Notes: generated by a model not told the origin, from the sequence alone. 48,396 nucleotides of DNA from an uncultured Rhodospirillaceae bacterium (GCA_937927415.1 CALBDS010000058.1:1-48396), one strand, 5' to 3'. Shown: positions 15,877 through 24,155, numbered from the stretch's first letter. Made by a program: numbers and translations.

Positions 15877-16674
15877 GTGAAAAGGCCTTCTGACACCATC
15901 GCCATGCTCGACACCATCCGGCGGGTGCGCCGCGGCCTTTCCCGGTCCGCGCGCGCCGCCGACACAACCGCCGGGACCAGCGCCCAGCCGGACGGTGCCG
16001 CACCGCCCGAAGCGATGGAGGCCGCCTTCGGCCCCGGTTTTTACGGCAAGGTGCCCGCCCGCGGCGATTTCGTGGCGGTGGGGCTGCCGCGCAGCTTCCT
16101 GAACCCGTGGGACACGTGGCTGCAAGGCGCCCTGACCGAAAGCCGCATCCGCATCGGGGCGGCGTGGGACCGGCTGTTCGCCGCCAGCCCGGTGTGGCGC
16201 TTCACCCTGTCGCCGGGGCTGTGCGGGCCGCGGGCGGTGGCGGGGGTGATGGTGCCTTCCGCCGACCGGGTGGGGCGGCTGTACCCCTTCATGCTGGCCG
16301 CCGCCCTGCCGGTCGGGGTGGACATGGCGACGGTGCCGTTCGGCTGTGCCCCCTGGTTCGGGCGGGCGGAGGAAGCGGCCCTGGCCGCCTGTCAGGCCGG
16401 GGCGGAGATCGACCGCATCGCCGCCGACCTGGGCGCACTGGGCCTGCCCAACCCCGGTTTCAGCGCCCGCAACCCGGTCCACCGCGCCCGGCTGATCGAG
16501 ATGGTCGGCACCCTGCCGGACACGCCCAGCATCTGGTGGACCCGCGGCGCCCATTGGGTCACGCCGTCGCTGCTGGCCTGCCGCAGCCTGCCGTCCAACG
16601 AGCGTTTCGCCGCCTTCATTGACAACGGCTGGGACCGCTGGGGGTGGGAGGATCTGGACGCGCCGGGGCGGTAA
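15877..16674 (+). CDS. tagF: Type VI secretion accessory protein TagF
   Basis: This 265-residue protein starts at a GTG (15877) 13 bases after tssM, with AAAGGG nine bases upstream; an ATG at 15904 is an alternative. From residue about 47 it matches the TagF/DUF2094 domain: PGFYGKVPARGDFVAVGLP, WDTWLQGAL, SPVWRFTLSPGLCGP, MVPSADRVGRLYPF. TagF is known in other bacteria as a negative post-translational regulator of T6SS acting on Fha. No Fha, PpkA or PppA is encoded here. The tssL-tssM-tagF order is that of the Agrobacterium impK-impL-impM genes. Confidence 0.9.
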   Translation: MKRPSDTIAMLDTIRRVRRGLSRSARAADTTAGTSAQPDGAAPPEAMEAAFGPGFYGKVPARGDFVAVGLPRSFLNPWDTWLQGALTESRIRIGAAWDRLFAASPVWRFTLSPGLCGPRAVAGVMVPSADRVGRLYPFMLAAALPVGVDMATVPFGCAPWFGRAEEAALAACQAGAEIDRIAADLGALGLPNPGFSARNPVHRARLIEMVGTLPDTPSIWWTRGAHWVTPSLLACRSLPSNERFAAFIDNGWDRWGWEDLDAPGR

Positions 16675-16699
16675 CCCAGGACAACGAGCCGGGACCGTT

Positions 16700-16870
16700 C
16701 CCCTCTCCCCGCCGGGGAGAGGCAGGGTGAGGGCCAATTTTCGCGCGGCAGCCCGAAAATTGAGCCGTCAGGCTCTCGAAACATGAGATTTGAGGTTGCT
16801 TCGCAACGGATTTCGGGCCTTCGGCGCGAAATCCGGCCCTCACCCTCCCCTCTCCCCGGCGGGGAGAGGG
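16700..16870. repeat. Multi-hairpin palindromic repeat, copy 1
   Basis: A 171-bp intergenic element between tagF and the convergent AraC gene. Its ends are CCTCTCCCC/GGGGAGAGG palindromes followed by inverted GGTGAGGGCC and GGCCCTCACC. Inside are three more hairpins, including GAGCC-GTCA-GGCTC and the arms around CCCGAAAATT and GGATTTCGGGCC. A near-identical copy in the opposite orientation occurs at 46015-46203, and the window's last 12 bases match its edge. It resembles the RIME/ERIC-type intergenic palindromes of alphaproteobacteria and codes for nothing. Confidence 0.9.
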
Positions 16871-16916
16871 AAATGAACCCGCATTTGTTACCTTGGGGGC
16901 GGTAAATTCCCTCTTG

Positions 16917-17708
16917 TCACGGCGTCTTCAGCCATTCGGTCGGGCTGCACCCCATTTCCTGGCGGAACATGTAGGTGAAGGCGGACGGCGACCCGTACCC
17001 CAGTTCCAGCGCCACATCGGTCACGCTACGCCCCGCCCCCAGCCATTCCAGCGCCCGGAACAGTCGCAGACGCTGCCGCCACGCCCGCAGGGACAGACCC
17101 ACCTCCCGCTCGAACCGCCGCGTCAGGGTGCGGGGGGAGGCACCCACCTCCACCCCCCACGCCTCCACCCCGCGCGGATCGTCGGGGGCGGCGTAGAGCG
17201 CCTCGCAGATGCGCCGCAATTCCCGGCTTCGCGGCCACGGCAGATGGAAATCCTGCACCGGCAGCCGGTGCAACTGGTCGAGGATCAGGGCGTCGATGTG
17301 CCCGATGTACGCCGCATCCTCGCCCCTACCGCTGATGGCCACCAGCTCCAGGATCAGCGCCCGCAGCAGGGGCGAAATGGCGAACACCAAGCAGCGGGGC
17401 GGCAGGGACAGACCCGGCCCATCCTCCACATACAGGTTGCGGAACTCCGCCCCGTAAAGGGTGCCCGAGGTGTGCATCATCCCCGTCGGCACCCACATCG
17501 CCTGTTCCGGGGTGATGACGTAGCGGGAATCCTCCACCGTCACCACCAGCGTCCCCACGGTGGCATAGACGAACTGGTTCCAGCGGTGGGCGTGCACGGG
17601 AAAGGCATGGCGGGCGGGCATGATCTCCGACCGCAGGAACACCCGCCGCGGCAGCCGGTCCATCGCCGGCACCGTCAAAGGCAGGCAGCCCGTATCCTGC
17701 TCCACCAT
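16917..17708 (-). CDS. AraC-family transcriptional regulator
   Basis: I start at the ATG at 17708 (MVEQDTGCLP), which has AAAAGGGG a few bases upstream; an ATG at 17729 would add seven residues. The 263 residues comprise an N-terminal cupin sensor domain (HAFPVHAHRWNQFVYA, then TPEQAMWVPTGMMHT) and a C-terminal double helix-turn-helix (VEVGASPRTLTRRFEREVG, then VTDVALELGYGSPSAFTYMFRQEMGCSPTEWL). It is divergent from the MFS gene at 17818 and likely controls it. The effector is unknown. Confidence 0.92.
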   Translation of the reverse strand: MVEQDTGCLPLTVPAMDRLPRRVFLRSEIMPARHAFPVHAHRWNQFVYATVGTLVVTVEDSRYVITPEQAMWVPTGMMHTSGTLYGAEFRNLYVEDGPGLSLPPRCLVFAISPLLRALILELVAISGRGEDAAYIGHIDALILDQLHRLPVQDFHLPWPRSRELRRICEALYAAPDDPRGVEAWGVEVGASPRTLTRRFEREVGLSLRAWRQRLRLFRALEWLGAGRSVTDVALELGYGSPSAFTYMFRQEMGCSPTEWLKTP

Positions 17709-17728
17709 CCACCCCTTTTGTCGTTTCA

Positions 17729-17753
17729 TCGACAAAGATAGTCGGACTGTCGA
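17729..17753. promoter_or_regulatory. Inverted repeat between the AraC and MFS genes
   Basis: TCGACA (17729-17734) and TGTCGA (17748-17753) form a 6-bp inverted repeat with a 13-base spacer in the 109-bp divergent gap. It is a candidate operator for the AraC protein or another regulator. Confidence 0.4.
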
Positions 17754-17817
17754 AAGCGCGCAAACACTGTGGCCGCTAGGCTGTTCTCCGGCCATTTCCT
17801 GATTTGGAGACACACGG

Positions 17818-19005
17818 ATGGACAGCACCATGTCCCTGTCCGGCACCGGGGCGTTCGACCGATACCGGGTCATCGCCGCCGGCATCTGCGCCCTGATCCT
17901 GACCGTCGGGCTGGCGCGTTTCGCCTATACCCCCATGCTGCCGGTCATGCGGGCCGAAGCGGGGCTGAGCGCGCTGGCCGGGGGATGGCTGGCGACGCTG
18001 AACTACATGGGCTACATCGCCGGCGCGCTCACCGCCGCCACCATCAGCGACCTGGGGCGCAAGTTCCACCTGTACCGGCTGGGACTGGTGGTGGCGGTCG
18101 CCAGCACCGCGGCCATGGGGCTGACCGATAACGTGGTGCTGTGGGCGGGCCTGCGCTTCGTCGCCGGGCTGTCGAGCACGGCGGGGCTGCTGCTGGCCTC
18201 CGGCCTCGTGCTCAACTGGCTGATCCGCCACGGGCACCGGCCCGAACTGGGGCTGCACTTCATGGGGCTGGGGCTGGGCATCGCCGTGTCCGGGCTGACC
18301 GCCGTTGCCATGGCCGGGCATTTGGCGTGGGACGGCCAGTGGCTGGCGCTGGGGTTGCTGGGGGTGGCGTTCTTCCTGCCCGCGTGGCTCTGGCTGCCGC
18401 CCCCCGCCGCCGTCACCCTGTCCGGCCCGGCGGCGGCGGCGGAACCGTCCGCACCGGGGCGGCGGTGGATGGGGCTGATGATCGCCAGCTACTTCTGCGC
18501 CGGGTTCGGCTTCGTCATCAGCGCCACCTTCATCGTCGCCATCGTCGAGCAACTGCCGCTGCTGACCGGCAAGGGCAATTGGGTGTGGGTGATCCTGGGG
18601 GCCGCGGCGGTGCCGTCGTGTTTCCTGTGGGACCGCATCGCCGCGGCGTGGGGAGCCGTTCCGGCGCTGATGCTGAGCTATGGGCTGCAGACGGTTTCCA
18701 TCCTGCTGCCGGCGGTCAGCGGAGGGACGGCGGCGGTGCTGCTGAGCGCGGTGCTTTATGGCGGCACCTTCGCGGGCATCGTCAGCCTGACCCTCACCCT
18801 GATCGGGCGCCGCTTCCCCCGCAACCCGGCCAAGGCCATGGCCCGGCTGACGCTCAGCTATGGGGTGGCGCAGATCATCGCCCCGGCCATGGCGGGGAGC
18901 ATCGCCGCGGCGACGGGAAGCTACCGGGGGGCGCTGTCCGTCGCCGCGGTGGTGATGGTGGGGGGGATCGGGCTGCTTGCGCTCTTGAAACATCAGACCG
19001 AATAG
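17818..19005 (+). CDS. MFS transporter, YbfB/YjiJ family
   Basis: This 395-residue inner-membrane protein has about twelve hydrophobic segments of the major facilitator superfamily. The start ARFAYTPMLPVMRAEAGLS and the next helix GGWLATLNYMGYIAGAL are typical of the YbfB/YjiJ group, whose members are mostly uncharacterised exporters. The ATG at 17818 follows TTTGGAGA by seven bases. Pairing with a divergent AraC regulator suggests inducible efflux of a small molecule, by inference. Confidence 0.9.
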   Translation: MDSTMSLSGTGAFDRYRVIAAGICALILTVGLARFAYTPMLPVMRAEAGLSALAGGWLATLNYMGYIAGALTAATISDLGRKFHLYRLGLVVAVASTAAMGLTDNVVLWAGLRFVAGLSSTAGLLLASGLVLNWLIRHGHRPELGLHFMGLGLGIAVSGLTAVAMAGHLAWDGQWLALGLLGVAFFLPAWLWLPPPAAVTLSGPAAAAEPSAPGRRWMGLMIASYFCAGFGFVISATFIVAIVEQLPLLTGKGNWVWVILGAAAVPSCFLWDRIAAAWGAVPALMLSYGLQTVSILLPAVSGGTAAVLLSAVLYGGTFAGIVSLTLTLIGRRFPRNPAKAMARLTLSYGVAQIIAPAMAGSIAAATGSYRGALSVAAVVMVGGIGLLALLKHQTE

Positions 19006-19008
19006 CGC

Positions 19009-19057
19009 GCCGGGGGCTTTGCCCCCGGCACCCCCAGCAAGGGCCGGGAGGCCCTTG
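19009..19057. terminator. Paired GC hairpins between convergent genes
   Basis: A perfect stem GCCGGGGGC-TTT-GCCCCCGGC (19009-19029) is followed by CAAGGGCC/GGCCCTTG (19038-19057). They lie between the MFS stop at 19005 and the DUF411 stop at 19065. No T-run is present, so they are likely mRNA 3'-end hairpins or a small intergenic repeat rather than classical terminators. Confidence 0.45.
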
Positions 19058-19064
19058 CATCCCG

Positions 19065-19487
19065 TCAATGATGGGCGAAGACGCTGGGGGCTTTGTCGCC
19101 GCCGAACAGGACCACATCATAGGGTTGGCCCGATTTCAGGTCCATGCCGGGGGCGTCCGCGGGCATGCCGGGGGCCGACAGGCCGCGGGCCTTCGGACGC
19201 TCGGCCAGCAGACGGCGGATGTCGGCGGCGGGGACGTGGCCCTCCACCACATAGCCGTCAACCGTGGCGGTGTGGCAGGATTCCAGCCCGGACGGCACGC
19301 CCAGCATTGCCTTTACCGGCGACACGTCGTCCATGGTGTGGACGCGGACCGTGAAGCCCTCCGCCTTCATATGGTCCACCCAGCCGCCGCAGCAGCCACA
19401 GGATTCGGCCTTCCACACTTCTACCAACGGTTCGGCCAGGGCGGGGGTGGCGGCCAGCAGCAGGGCCGGGAACAGGATGCGGATCAT
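19065..19487 (-). CDS. DUF411 periplasmic metal-binding protein
   Basis: The 140-residue protein begins at the ATG at 19487 (MIRILFPALLL) with a Sec signal peptide ending near ALAEP. The mature part starts with VEVWKAESCGCCGGWVDHM, the cysteine cluster that marks DUF411, followed by GYVVEGHVPAADIRRLL. Such proteins occur beside copper exporters and are thought to bind copper in the periplasm. It lies 14 bases downstream of the Cu+ ATPase and is very probably co-transcribed with it. Confidence 0.9.
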   Translation of the reverse strand: MIRILFPALLLAATPALAEPLVEVWKAESCGCCGGWVDHMKAEGFTVRVHTMDDVSPVKAMLGVPSGLESCHTATVDGYVVEGHVPAADIRRLLAERPKARGLSAPGMPADAPGMDLKSGQPYDVVLFGGDKAPSVFAHH

Positions 19488-19501
19488 CGGAACAGTCTCC
19501 C

Positions 19502-21703
19502 TCACGACCCCCGCGGCGGAGTCCAGCCGCGCAGGGTCAAAGCGTTGGTGACGACGCTGACGCTGGACAGCGCCATCGCCGCCCCCGCCAGCACCGGGCT
19601 GAGATACCCCAGAGCGGCCAGCGGAATGCCGACCGCGTTGTAGATGAAGGCCCAGAACAACCCCTGACGGATCTTGGCATAGGTGCGGCGCGACACCGAC
19701 ACCGCTCCCCCCACCAGCAGCGGATCCCCGCGCATCAGCGTGACGCCCGCCGTGTGCATCGCCACGTCGGTGCCGGTCGCCATGGCAAAGCCCACGTCCG
19801 CCGCCGCCAGCGCCGGGGCGTCGTTGATGCCGTCGCCGACCATGGCGACGGTGTGGCCCTCGGCCCGCAGGGTGGCGACCACATCGGCCTTGCCCCCCGG
19901 CAGCACCCCGGCGAACACCCGGTCGATGCCCAGCGTGCGGGCCACCGCTTCCGCCGCGCCGCGGCTGTCGCCGGTGACCATCACCGGGGTCAGCCCCAGC
20001 ACCTTCAGGGCCGCGACCGCCTCCGCCGCCGCGGGTTTTACGGTGTCGCCGAAGGCCAGCAGGCCCAGCGCCCGCCCCCCTTCCAGCAGCCAGGAGACGG
20101 TCAGCCCCTGCCCCTCCAGTTCAGCCGCCGTGCCGGACAGGGCACCGCCCGCCGCCCCCTCTTCCACAGCCAGCCGCGGGGATCCCAGGGCCAGCGCCCG
20201 CCCCTCCACCGTGCCGGCCACGCCCCGGCCCGGCAGGGCGCGGAACCCCTCCACCGGCGGCACGGCCAGCCCCGCGGCCCGTTCGGCCACCGCACGGGCC
20301 AGCGGGTGTTCGCTGCCCTGCTGAAGGGCCGCAGCCAGACGCAGCACCGCATCCTCGGTCACCCCCTCCCCCGCCACCACGGCGGCAACGCGGGGGCGGC
20401 CTTCGGTCAGGGTGCCGGTCTTGTCGAAGGCGACGGCGGTGACCGCGTGGGCGCGTTCCAGCGCCTCGGCGTCCTTGATGAGGATGCCGTGGCGGGCGGC
20501 CGCCCCCGTGCCGACCATGATCGCCGTCGGCGTCGCCAGCCCCAGTGCGCAGGGGCAGGCGATCACCAGCACCGACACCGCGGTGATGAGCGCGTGTTCG
20601 GCATCGCCCCCCACCCACCACCAGCCGGCGAAGGTGACGGCGGCCACCACCAGAACCACCGGGACGAACACGGCGCTGACCCGGTCCACCAGCCGCTGGA
20701 TGGGGGCCTTGGACGCCTGTGCCCCCTCCACCATGCGGACGATCTTCGCCAGCATGGTTTCGGTGCCCACGGCGGTGGTTTCCACCTCCAGACGCCCGTC
20801 AACATTGATGGAACCGCCGGTCACCCGGTCGCCCACCGTCTTTTCCACCGGCAGCGGCTCGCCGGTCAGCATGGATTCGTCCACGCTGCCGCCGCCCCCG
20901 GTGACGCGGCCGTCCACCGGCACCCGCCCGCCGGGGCGGACGATCACCACATGGCCGGGGCGGATCACCTCCACCGGCACCTCCTCCTCCCGCCCGTCCA
21001 CCAGACGCAGCGCCGTGGCGGGGCGCAGGTCCATCAGGGCGCGGATGGCGTCCGCCGTGTGGCCCTTGGCGCGGGCCTCCAGCCACTTGCCCAGCAGCAC
21101 GAAGGTGATGAGCACCGCCGAGGCTTCGAAGTAGAGATGCGGCACATGCCCCGGCATCGCCGTCAGCAGGGTGTAGACGCTGAGGCCCCAGGCCGCCGTG
21201 GTGCCCAGCGCCACCAGCAGATCCATATTGCCGGAGCCGCCGCGCACCGCATGCCACGCCGCCCGGTAGAACCGCGCGCCCAGCCAGAACTGCACCACCG
21301 TGGCCAGCGCGAACTGCCACCAGCCCGGCAGCATCAGGTCGGCCCCCACCGCATCCCCGGCCATGCCCGCCACCAGCGGCAGCGACAGCGCCGCCGCCAG
21401 CAGCAGATGGATCAGGTCGCGGCGGCGCCGCTCCGCCCCTTCGTCGGTGCGGGGGGCGTCGGGAACAATGGCGGCGGCGGTGAAGCCGGTGTCCTCCACC
21501 GCCTCCACCAGCGCGGCCACATCGGTTCCGGGGGCCGCGACCACATGGGCGCGTTCGGTGGCGAGGTTGACCGCCGCCTCCTGCACCCCCGGCACCCGGC
21601 GCAAGGCGCGCTCCACCCGCCCGACACAGGCGGCGCACGTCATCCCGCCGATGCTGAGGTCGTGCGAATCGGCCGCGGAAGGGGCCAGCGTGTCCGTTGC
21701 CAT
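19502..21703 (-). CDS. copA: Copper-exporting P1B-type ATPase
   Basis: This 733-residue Cu(I) exporter of the inner membrane has one N-terminal metal-binding domain (GMTCAAC at 20-26). The membrane metal site CPC lies in IACPCALGLATP (about 378-389), the phosphorylation loop in FDKTGTLTEG (Asp about 426), the SEHPLARAV histidine in the nucleotide domain, and GDGINDAPAL near the hinge. It has eight predicted helices. It is preceded by its own MerR-type promoter even though the multicopper oxidase is just upstream on the same strand. The DUF411 gene follows. Confidence 0.96.
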   Translation of the reverse strand: MATDTLAPSAADSHDLSIGGMTCAACVGRVERALRRVPGVQEAAVNLATERAHVVAAPGTDVAALVEAVEDTGFTAAAIVPDAPRTDEGAERRRRDLIHLLLAAALSLPLVAGMAGDAVGADLMLPGWWQFALATVVQFWLGARFYRAAWHAVRGGSGNMDLLVALGTTAAWGLSVYTLLTAMPGHVPHLYFEASAVLITFVLLGKWLEARAKGHTADAIRALMDLRPATALRLVDGREEEVPVEVIRPGHVVIVRPGGRVPVDGRVTGGGGSVDESMLTGEPLPVEKTVGDRVTGGSINVDGRLEVETTAVGTETMLAKIVRMVEGAQASKAPIQRLVDRVSAVFVPVVLVVAAVTFAGWWWVGGDAEHALITAVSVLVIACPCALGLATPTAIMVGTGAAARHGILIKDAEALERAHAVTAVAFDKTGTLTEGRPRVAAVVAGEGVTEDAVLRLAAALQQGSEHPLARAVAERAAGLAVPPVEGFRALPGRGVAGTVEGRALALGSPRLAVEEGAAGGALSGTAAELEGQGLTVSWLLEGGRALGLLAFGDTVKPAAAEAVAALKVLGLTPVMVTGDSRGAAEAVARTLGIDRVFAGVLPGGKADVVATLRAEGHTVAMVGDGINDAPALAAADVGFAMATGTDVAMHTAGVTLMRGDPLLVGGAVSVSRRTYAKIRQGLFWAFIYNAVGIPLAALGYLSPVLAGAAMALSSVSVVTNALTLRGWTPPRGS

Positions 21704-21742
21704 GGCAGCAATCTCCGGCTGATAAGGGAAGGTCTTCGGGAA

Positions 21743-21773
21743 AGGATGGGCCTTCCAGTGATGGGAAGGTCAA
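21743..21773 (-). promoter_or_regulatory. MerR-family (CueR-like) promoter of copA
   Basis: On the minus strand TTGACC (21768-21773) and CATCCT (21743-21748) are separated by 19 bases, the long spacer of MerR-regulated promoters. The spacer carries the dyad CCTTCC-N7-GGAAGG (21751-21756 and 21764-21769), which matches the ACCTTCC...GGAAGG core of CueR/HmrR sites. No CueR gene is encoded in the window. Confidence 0.75.
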
Positions 21774-21794
21774 CCCCATCCCCGCCGTTTTTCC

Positions 21795-23276
21795 TTACGC
21801 AACCCCGTCGTAAACCACCTCGGTCATCATGCCGGCAGCCATGTGCAGCAGGTTGTGGCAATGGAACGGCCAGCGGCCGGGGTTGTCGGCGTCGAAGGCG
21901 ATGCGCACCGACCCGCCCGCCGGCACCAGCACCGTGTCGCGCACCGCCCCCGCCCATGCGGCACCGTTGACCGCCACCACCTGGAAATGATGGCCGTGCA
22001 GGTGCATCGGGTGCGCCATCATGCCGGGGTTCACCATGTCGATTTCCACCCGCTGGCCGCGGCTGACGCGAAACGGTGTGTGCTGCCCATGCACCTGCCC
22101 GTTGATCGACCAGACATAGGGCGCCATCCCGCCGGTCAACTCGGCGGTGAAGCGCACGTCGGCGGGCCGCTGGACCAGCGGCGTCAGGGGTGACAACCGG
22201 GTTTCCAGCGACAGATCGACCGGCGGCGCCACCGCATCGCCCCGCTCCGCCACCCGCCGCACCGCCGCCCCGGCGGTGGCGAGTACGATGCCGGTGCGCG
22301 CCCGGTCCCCCTCGCGCAAGGCCAGGATGGGAAAGGCCCCCGGCTCCGCCGGCAGGTCGATGGCAAGGTCGATCCGCTGCCCCATGGTCAGGGGAAACCG
22401 CCCGCCGGTGATGGGGGCCACGCCGGAGCCGTCCACCGCCAGCACCGTCCCCGACAGCCGCCCCAGATCAACCCAGAACGCCGTGGAGGTGGCGCCGTTG
22501 ATGAGGCGCAGCCGCACGCGCCCGCCGCGCTCCACCCGCACCACCTCGGGGTCGGAAAGGGTGCGGTCGTTGGCGAGATAGGCGTCGTATTCCACATCGT
22601 TCAGGTCCATGGCCGCCGGAGCGGCGGGGGTGGTGCCATGACCGGCGCCATGGTCCATCCCGCCGTGATTCATCGCCCCGTGATCCATGGTGCCATGATT
22701 CATCGCCCCATGGTCCATGCCGTGGGCCATGCCGCCGCCGGTCAGCCCGGCCAGCACCTCGGCGGGGTCGCGGAAGGTGAAATCGTGCAGCAGGATGGTG
22801 ACCTCCTGCCGTCCGGCGGCGTCATCCTCGGCGGTGCGGACCACCAGGGGGGCCGCCATCAGCTTCTGTTCCTGCAGCCCGTGGTGGGAGTGCATCCAGT
22901 GGGTGCCGGGGCGGGGATCGAAGTCATAGGCGCGGGTTTCCCCCACCGCCAGCAGCGGCCGGGCGGCGTCGGCCACGCCGTCCTGCGTCCAGGGCGGCGT
23001 CTGACCGTGCCAGTGGATGATGGTATCCTCCCCGGCCCTGTTGGTCAGATCCACCCGGAACCGCTGGCCGGGGGCGAGCGTCAGCCCATGGCCGCCGTCG
23101 GGGCGGCGGATGCCGAAGACGGTGGCGGGCTTGCCGTTGACCTCGATCACGCGGGTATCGACGGCCAGCGGCAGAGCGGGGGAATCGGCGGCGCGCAGCC
23201 GCAGCGGGACGGCACCCAGGGCGAGCGTGGCGGAGGACGCCGCCAGGAAACGGCGGCGGGAAAGAAGCATGGTCAT
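21795..23276 (-). CDS. Multicopper oxidase (CueO/CopA-type)
   Basis: This is a periplasmic copper oxidase that likely oxidises Cu(I). Started at 23276 (MTMLLSRRRFL; an ATG at 23270 is equally possible) it has 493 residues and a twin-arginine signal peptide (SRRRFLAASSATLALGA). All four copper motifs are present: HWHGQ, HSHHG, HPMHLHGHHFQV and the C-terminal HCHNLLHMAAGMM. A Met/His-rich insertion with repeats such as MDHGAMNHG (around residues 203-230) is typical of copper-tolerance oxidases. It lies downstream of two small genes of the same locus and upstream of copA. Confidence 0.93.
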   Translation of the reverse strand: MTMLLSRRRFLAASSATLALGAVPLRLRAADSPALPLAVDTRVIEVNGKPATVFGIRRPDGGHGLTLAPGQRFRVDLTNRAGEDTIIHWHGQTPPWTQDGVADAARPLLAVGETRAYDFDPRPGTHWMHSHHGLQEQKLMAAPLVVRTAEDDAAGRQEVTILLHDFTFRDPAEVLAGLTGGGMAHGMDHGAMNHGTMDHGAMNHGGMDHGAGHGTTPAAPAAMDLNDVEYDAYLANDRTLSDPEVVRVERGGRVRLRLINGATSTAFWVDLGRLSGTVLAVDGSGVAPITGGRFPLTMGQRIDLAIDLPAEPGAFPILALREGDRARTGIVLATAGAAVRRVAERGDAVAPPVDLSLETRLSPLTPLVQRPADVRFTAELTGGMAPYVWSINGQVHGQHTPFRVSRGQRVEIDMVNPGMMAHPMHLHGHHFQVVAVNGAAWAGAVRDTVLVPAGGSVRIAFDADNPGRWPFHCHNLLHMAAGMMTEVVYDGVA

Positions 23277-23349
23277 GAGAAACGGTCCGTGATCGGTCAC
23301 GTGGCAAAACGGGCCGGGGCGCACACCCCGGTCCGGTGAAAACGTGGGA

Positions 23350-23763
23350 TCAGACGGACAGCCGCGGCGGCGGCAACGGCGGAATCACCCCGATTCCCCG
23401 CTGCAGCGGGACGAACGGCGGTGCCGCCAGACGCACGGACCGCAAGGACGGCGCAAACGGCCCCACCGGCACCAGGGCGGCATGGCTCAACGGGCACACC
23501 GCCACGGTACAGCCGCCGGAGTGGTGGCGGGCGGGATCCCCGGCCCCTCCCCCATCGGCCGAGGTCAGGCCGGCGACCGGGAGAGCCGACGCACCGGAAG
23601 ACGACACGGTGACGTGGTGGCAGGGTTCGGCGGCACCCGCCGCAACGGTGGCATGGGAGAGGGGAAGAGCCAGCGACGGGGCCGGCACCACCAAGGCGCA
23701 GACGAGCAGCAGCAGGAGCACAGCCCCCGCCAGCCACCCGTCGCGTCCGTTCCGGCCAGTCAT
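23350..23763 (-). CDS. Small membrane-anchored or secreted protein of the copper locus
   Basis: This ORF of 137 residues opens with charged residues and a long hydrophobic segment (GWLAGAVLLLLLVCALVV, about 9-26) that acts as a signal or anchor. The rest is low-complexity Ala/Pro/Val with a few Cys and His residues (AEPCHHVTV, DPARHHSGGCTVAVCPLSH), which could bind metal. The C-terminal PPLPPPRLSV recalls DUF2946-like proteins near copper genes, but the match is weak. It lies seven bases after the stop of the small gene at 23770 and 73 bases before the oxidase. Confidence 0.6.
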   Translation of the reverse strand: MTGRNGRDGWLAGAVLLLLLVCALVVPAPSLALPLSHATVAAGAAEPCHHVTVSSSGASALPVAGLTSADGGGAGDPARHHSGGCTVAVCPLSHAALVPVGPFAPSLRSVRLAAPPFVPLQRGIGVIPPLPPPRLSV

Positions 23764-23769
23764 TCCCGG

Positions 23770-23982
23770 TTACGATCCCTTGGTTTCCACCAGCACTTCA
23801 TGATGGCCGGGATGATAGGAACCGGCAAGGGCCTCGTACGCGGTGTGACGGTGCAGCGCACGGTCAAAGGCCGCATCATCCTCCGCACTGTGGCGTGGAT
23901 CCGGGATGGGTTCCGCCGGGGCGTGGGTCTGGGGGCGCAGTTCCAGTTCGACAGCGGCAATGGCGCCTGAATTCTGGAGCAT
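23770..23982 (-). CDS. Small hypothetical protein, first gene of the copper locus
   Basis: This 70-residue protein has a strong ribosome site (GGGAGGA, five bases before the ATG). It is acidic and histidine-rich for its size (PRHSAEDD, ALHRHTAYE, SYHPGHHEVLVETKGS) with no signal peptide, so it would be cytoplasmic. I do not recognise a family. Its position ahead of the secreted protein and multicopper oxidase suggests a role in copper handling, by context only. Confidence 0.65.
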   Translation of the reverse strand: MLQNSGAIAAVELELRPQTHAPAEPIPDPRHSAEDDAAFDRALHRHTAYEALAGSYHPGHHEVLVETKGS

Positions 23983-24007
23983 GATATCCTCCCTGGCTTA
24001 GCGAAGC

Positions 24008-24042
24008 CTGTCCTTCACAAAAGGATATAAGGTCTCTCGGGG
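24008..24042 (-). promoter_or_regulatory. Possible promoter of the copper operon
   Basis: On the minus strand TTGTGA is followed 16 bases later by TATATC, with a direct repeat GACCT-N8-GACCT in between, and the first gene starts about 30 bases further on. The fit is moderate, and the dyad of the copA promoter is not repeated here. Confidence 0.35.
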
Positions 24043-24122
24043 AGGTCACAAGAACCGAACGTCAGCGTCACAATAAATTCACAATTTTATTCTTGCAGTG
24101 CACACTTTATTCGATGCAGCGC

Positions 24123-24153
24123 AAAACAAAAATACCGGCTTTATTATTGCCGG
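24123..24153 (-). terminator. Terminator of the DUF465 gene
   Basis: On the minus strand CCGGC-N9-GCCGG is followed by TATTTTTG. An overlapping 9-bp stem (ATTATTGCC/GGCAATAAT at 24143-24151 and 24159-24167) includes the stop codon. Confidence 0.6.
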
Positions 24154-24155
24154 AA

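Noticed and set aside
15865..16020. Frameshift that would restore a full-length TssM
   Set aside because: I read the region after the TssM stop in the other frames; TagF begins within 13 bases, and no TssM C-terminal motif follows.
12373..16737. A 1454-codon open frame on the minus strand over the T6SS genes
   Set aside because: It is an antisense shadow of GC-rich codons in tssL-tssM-tagF; it shows no domain and has a Pro/Gln/His/Arg/Gly-biased composition.
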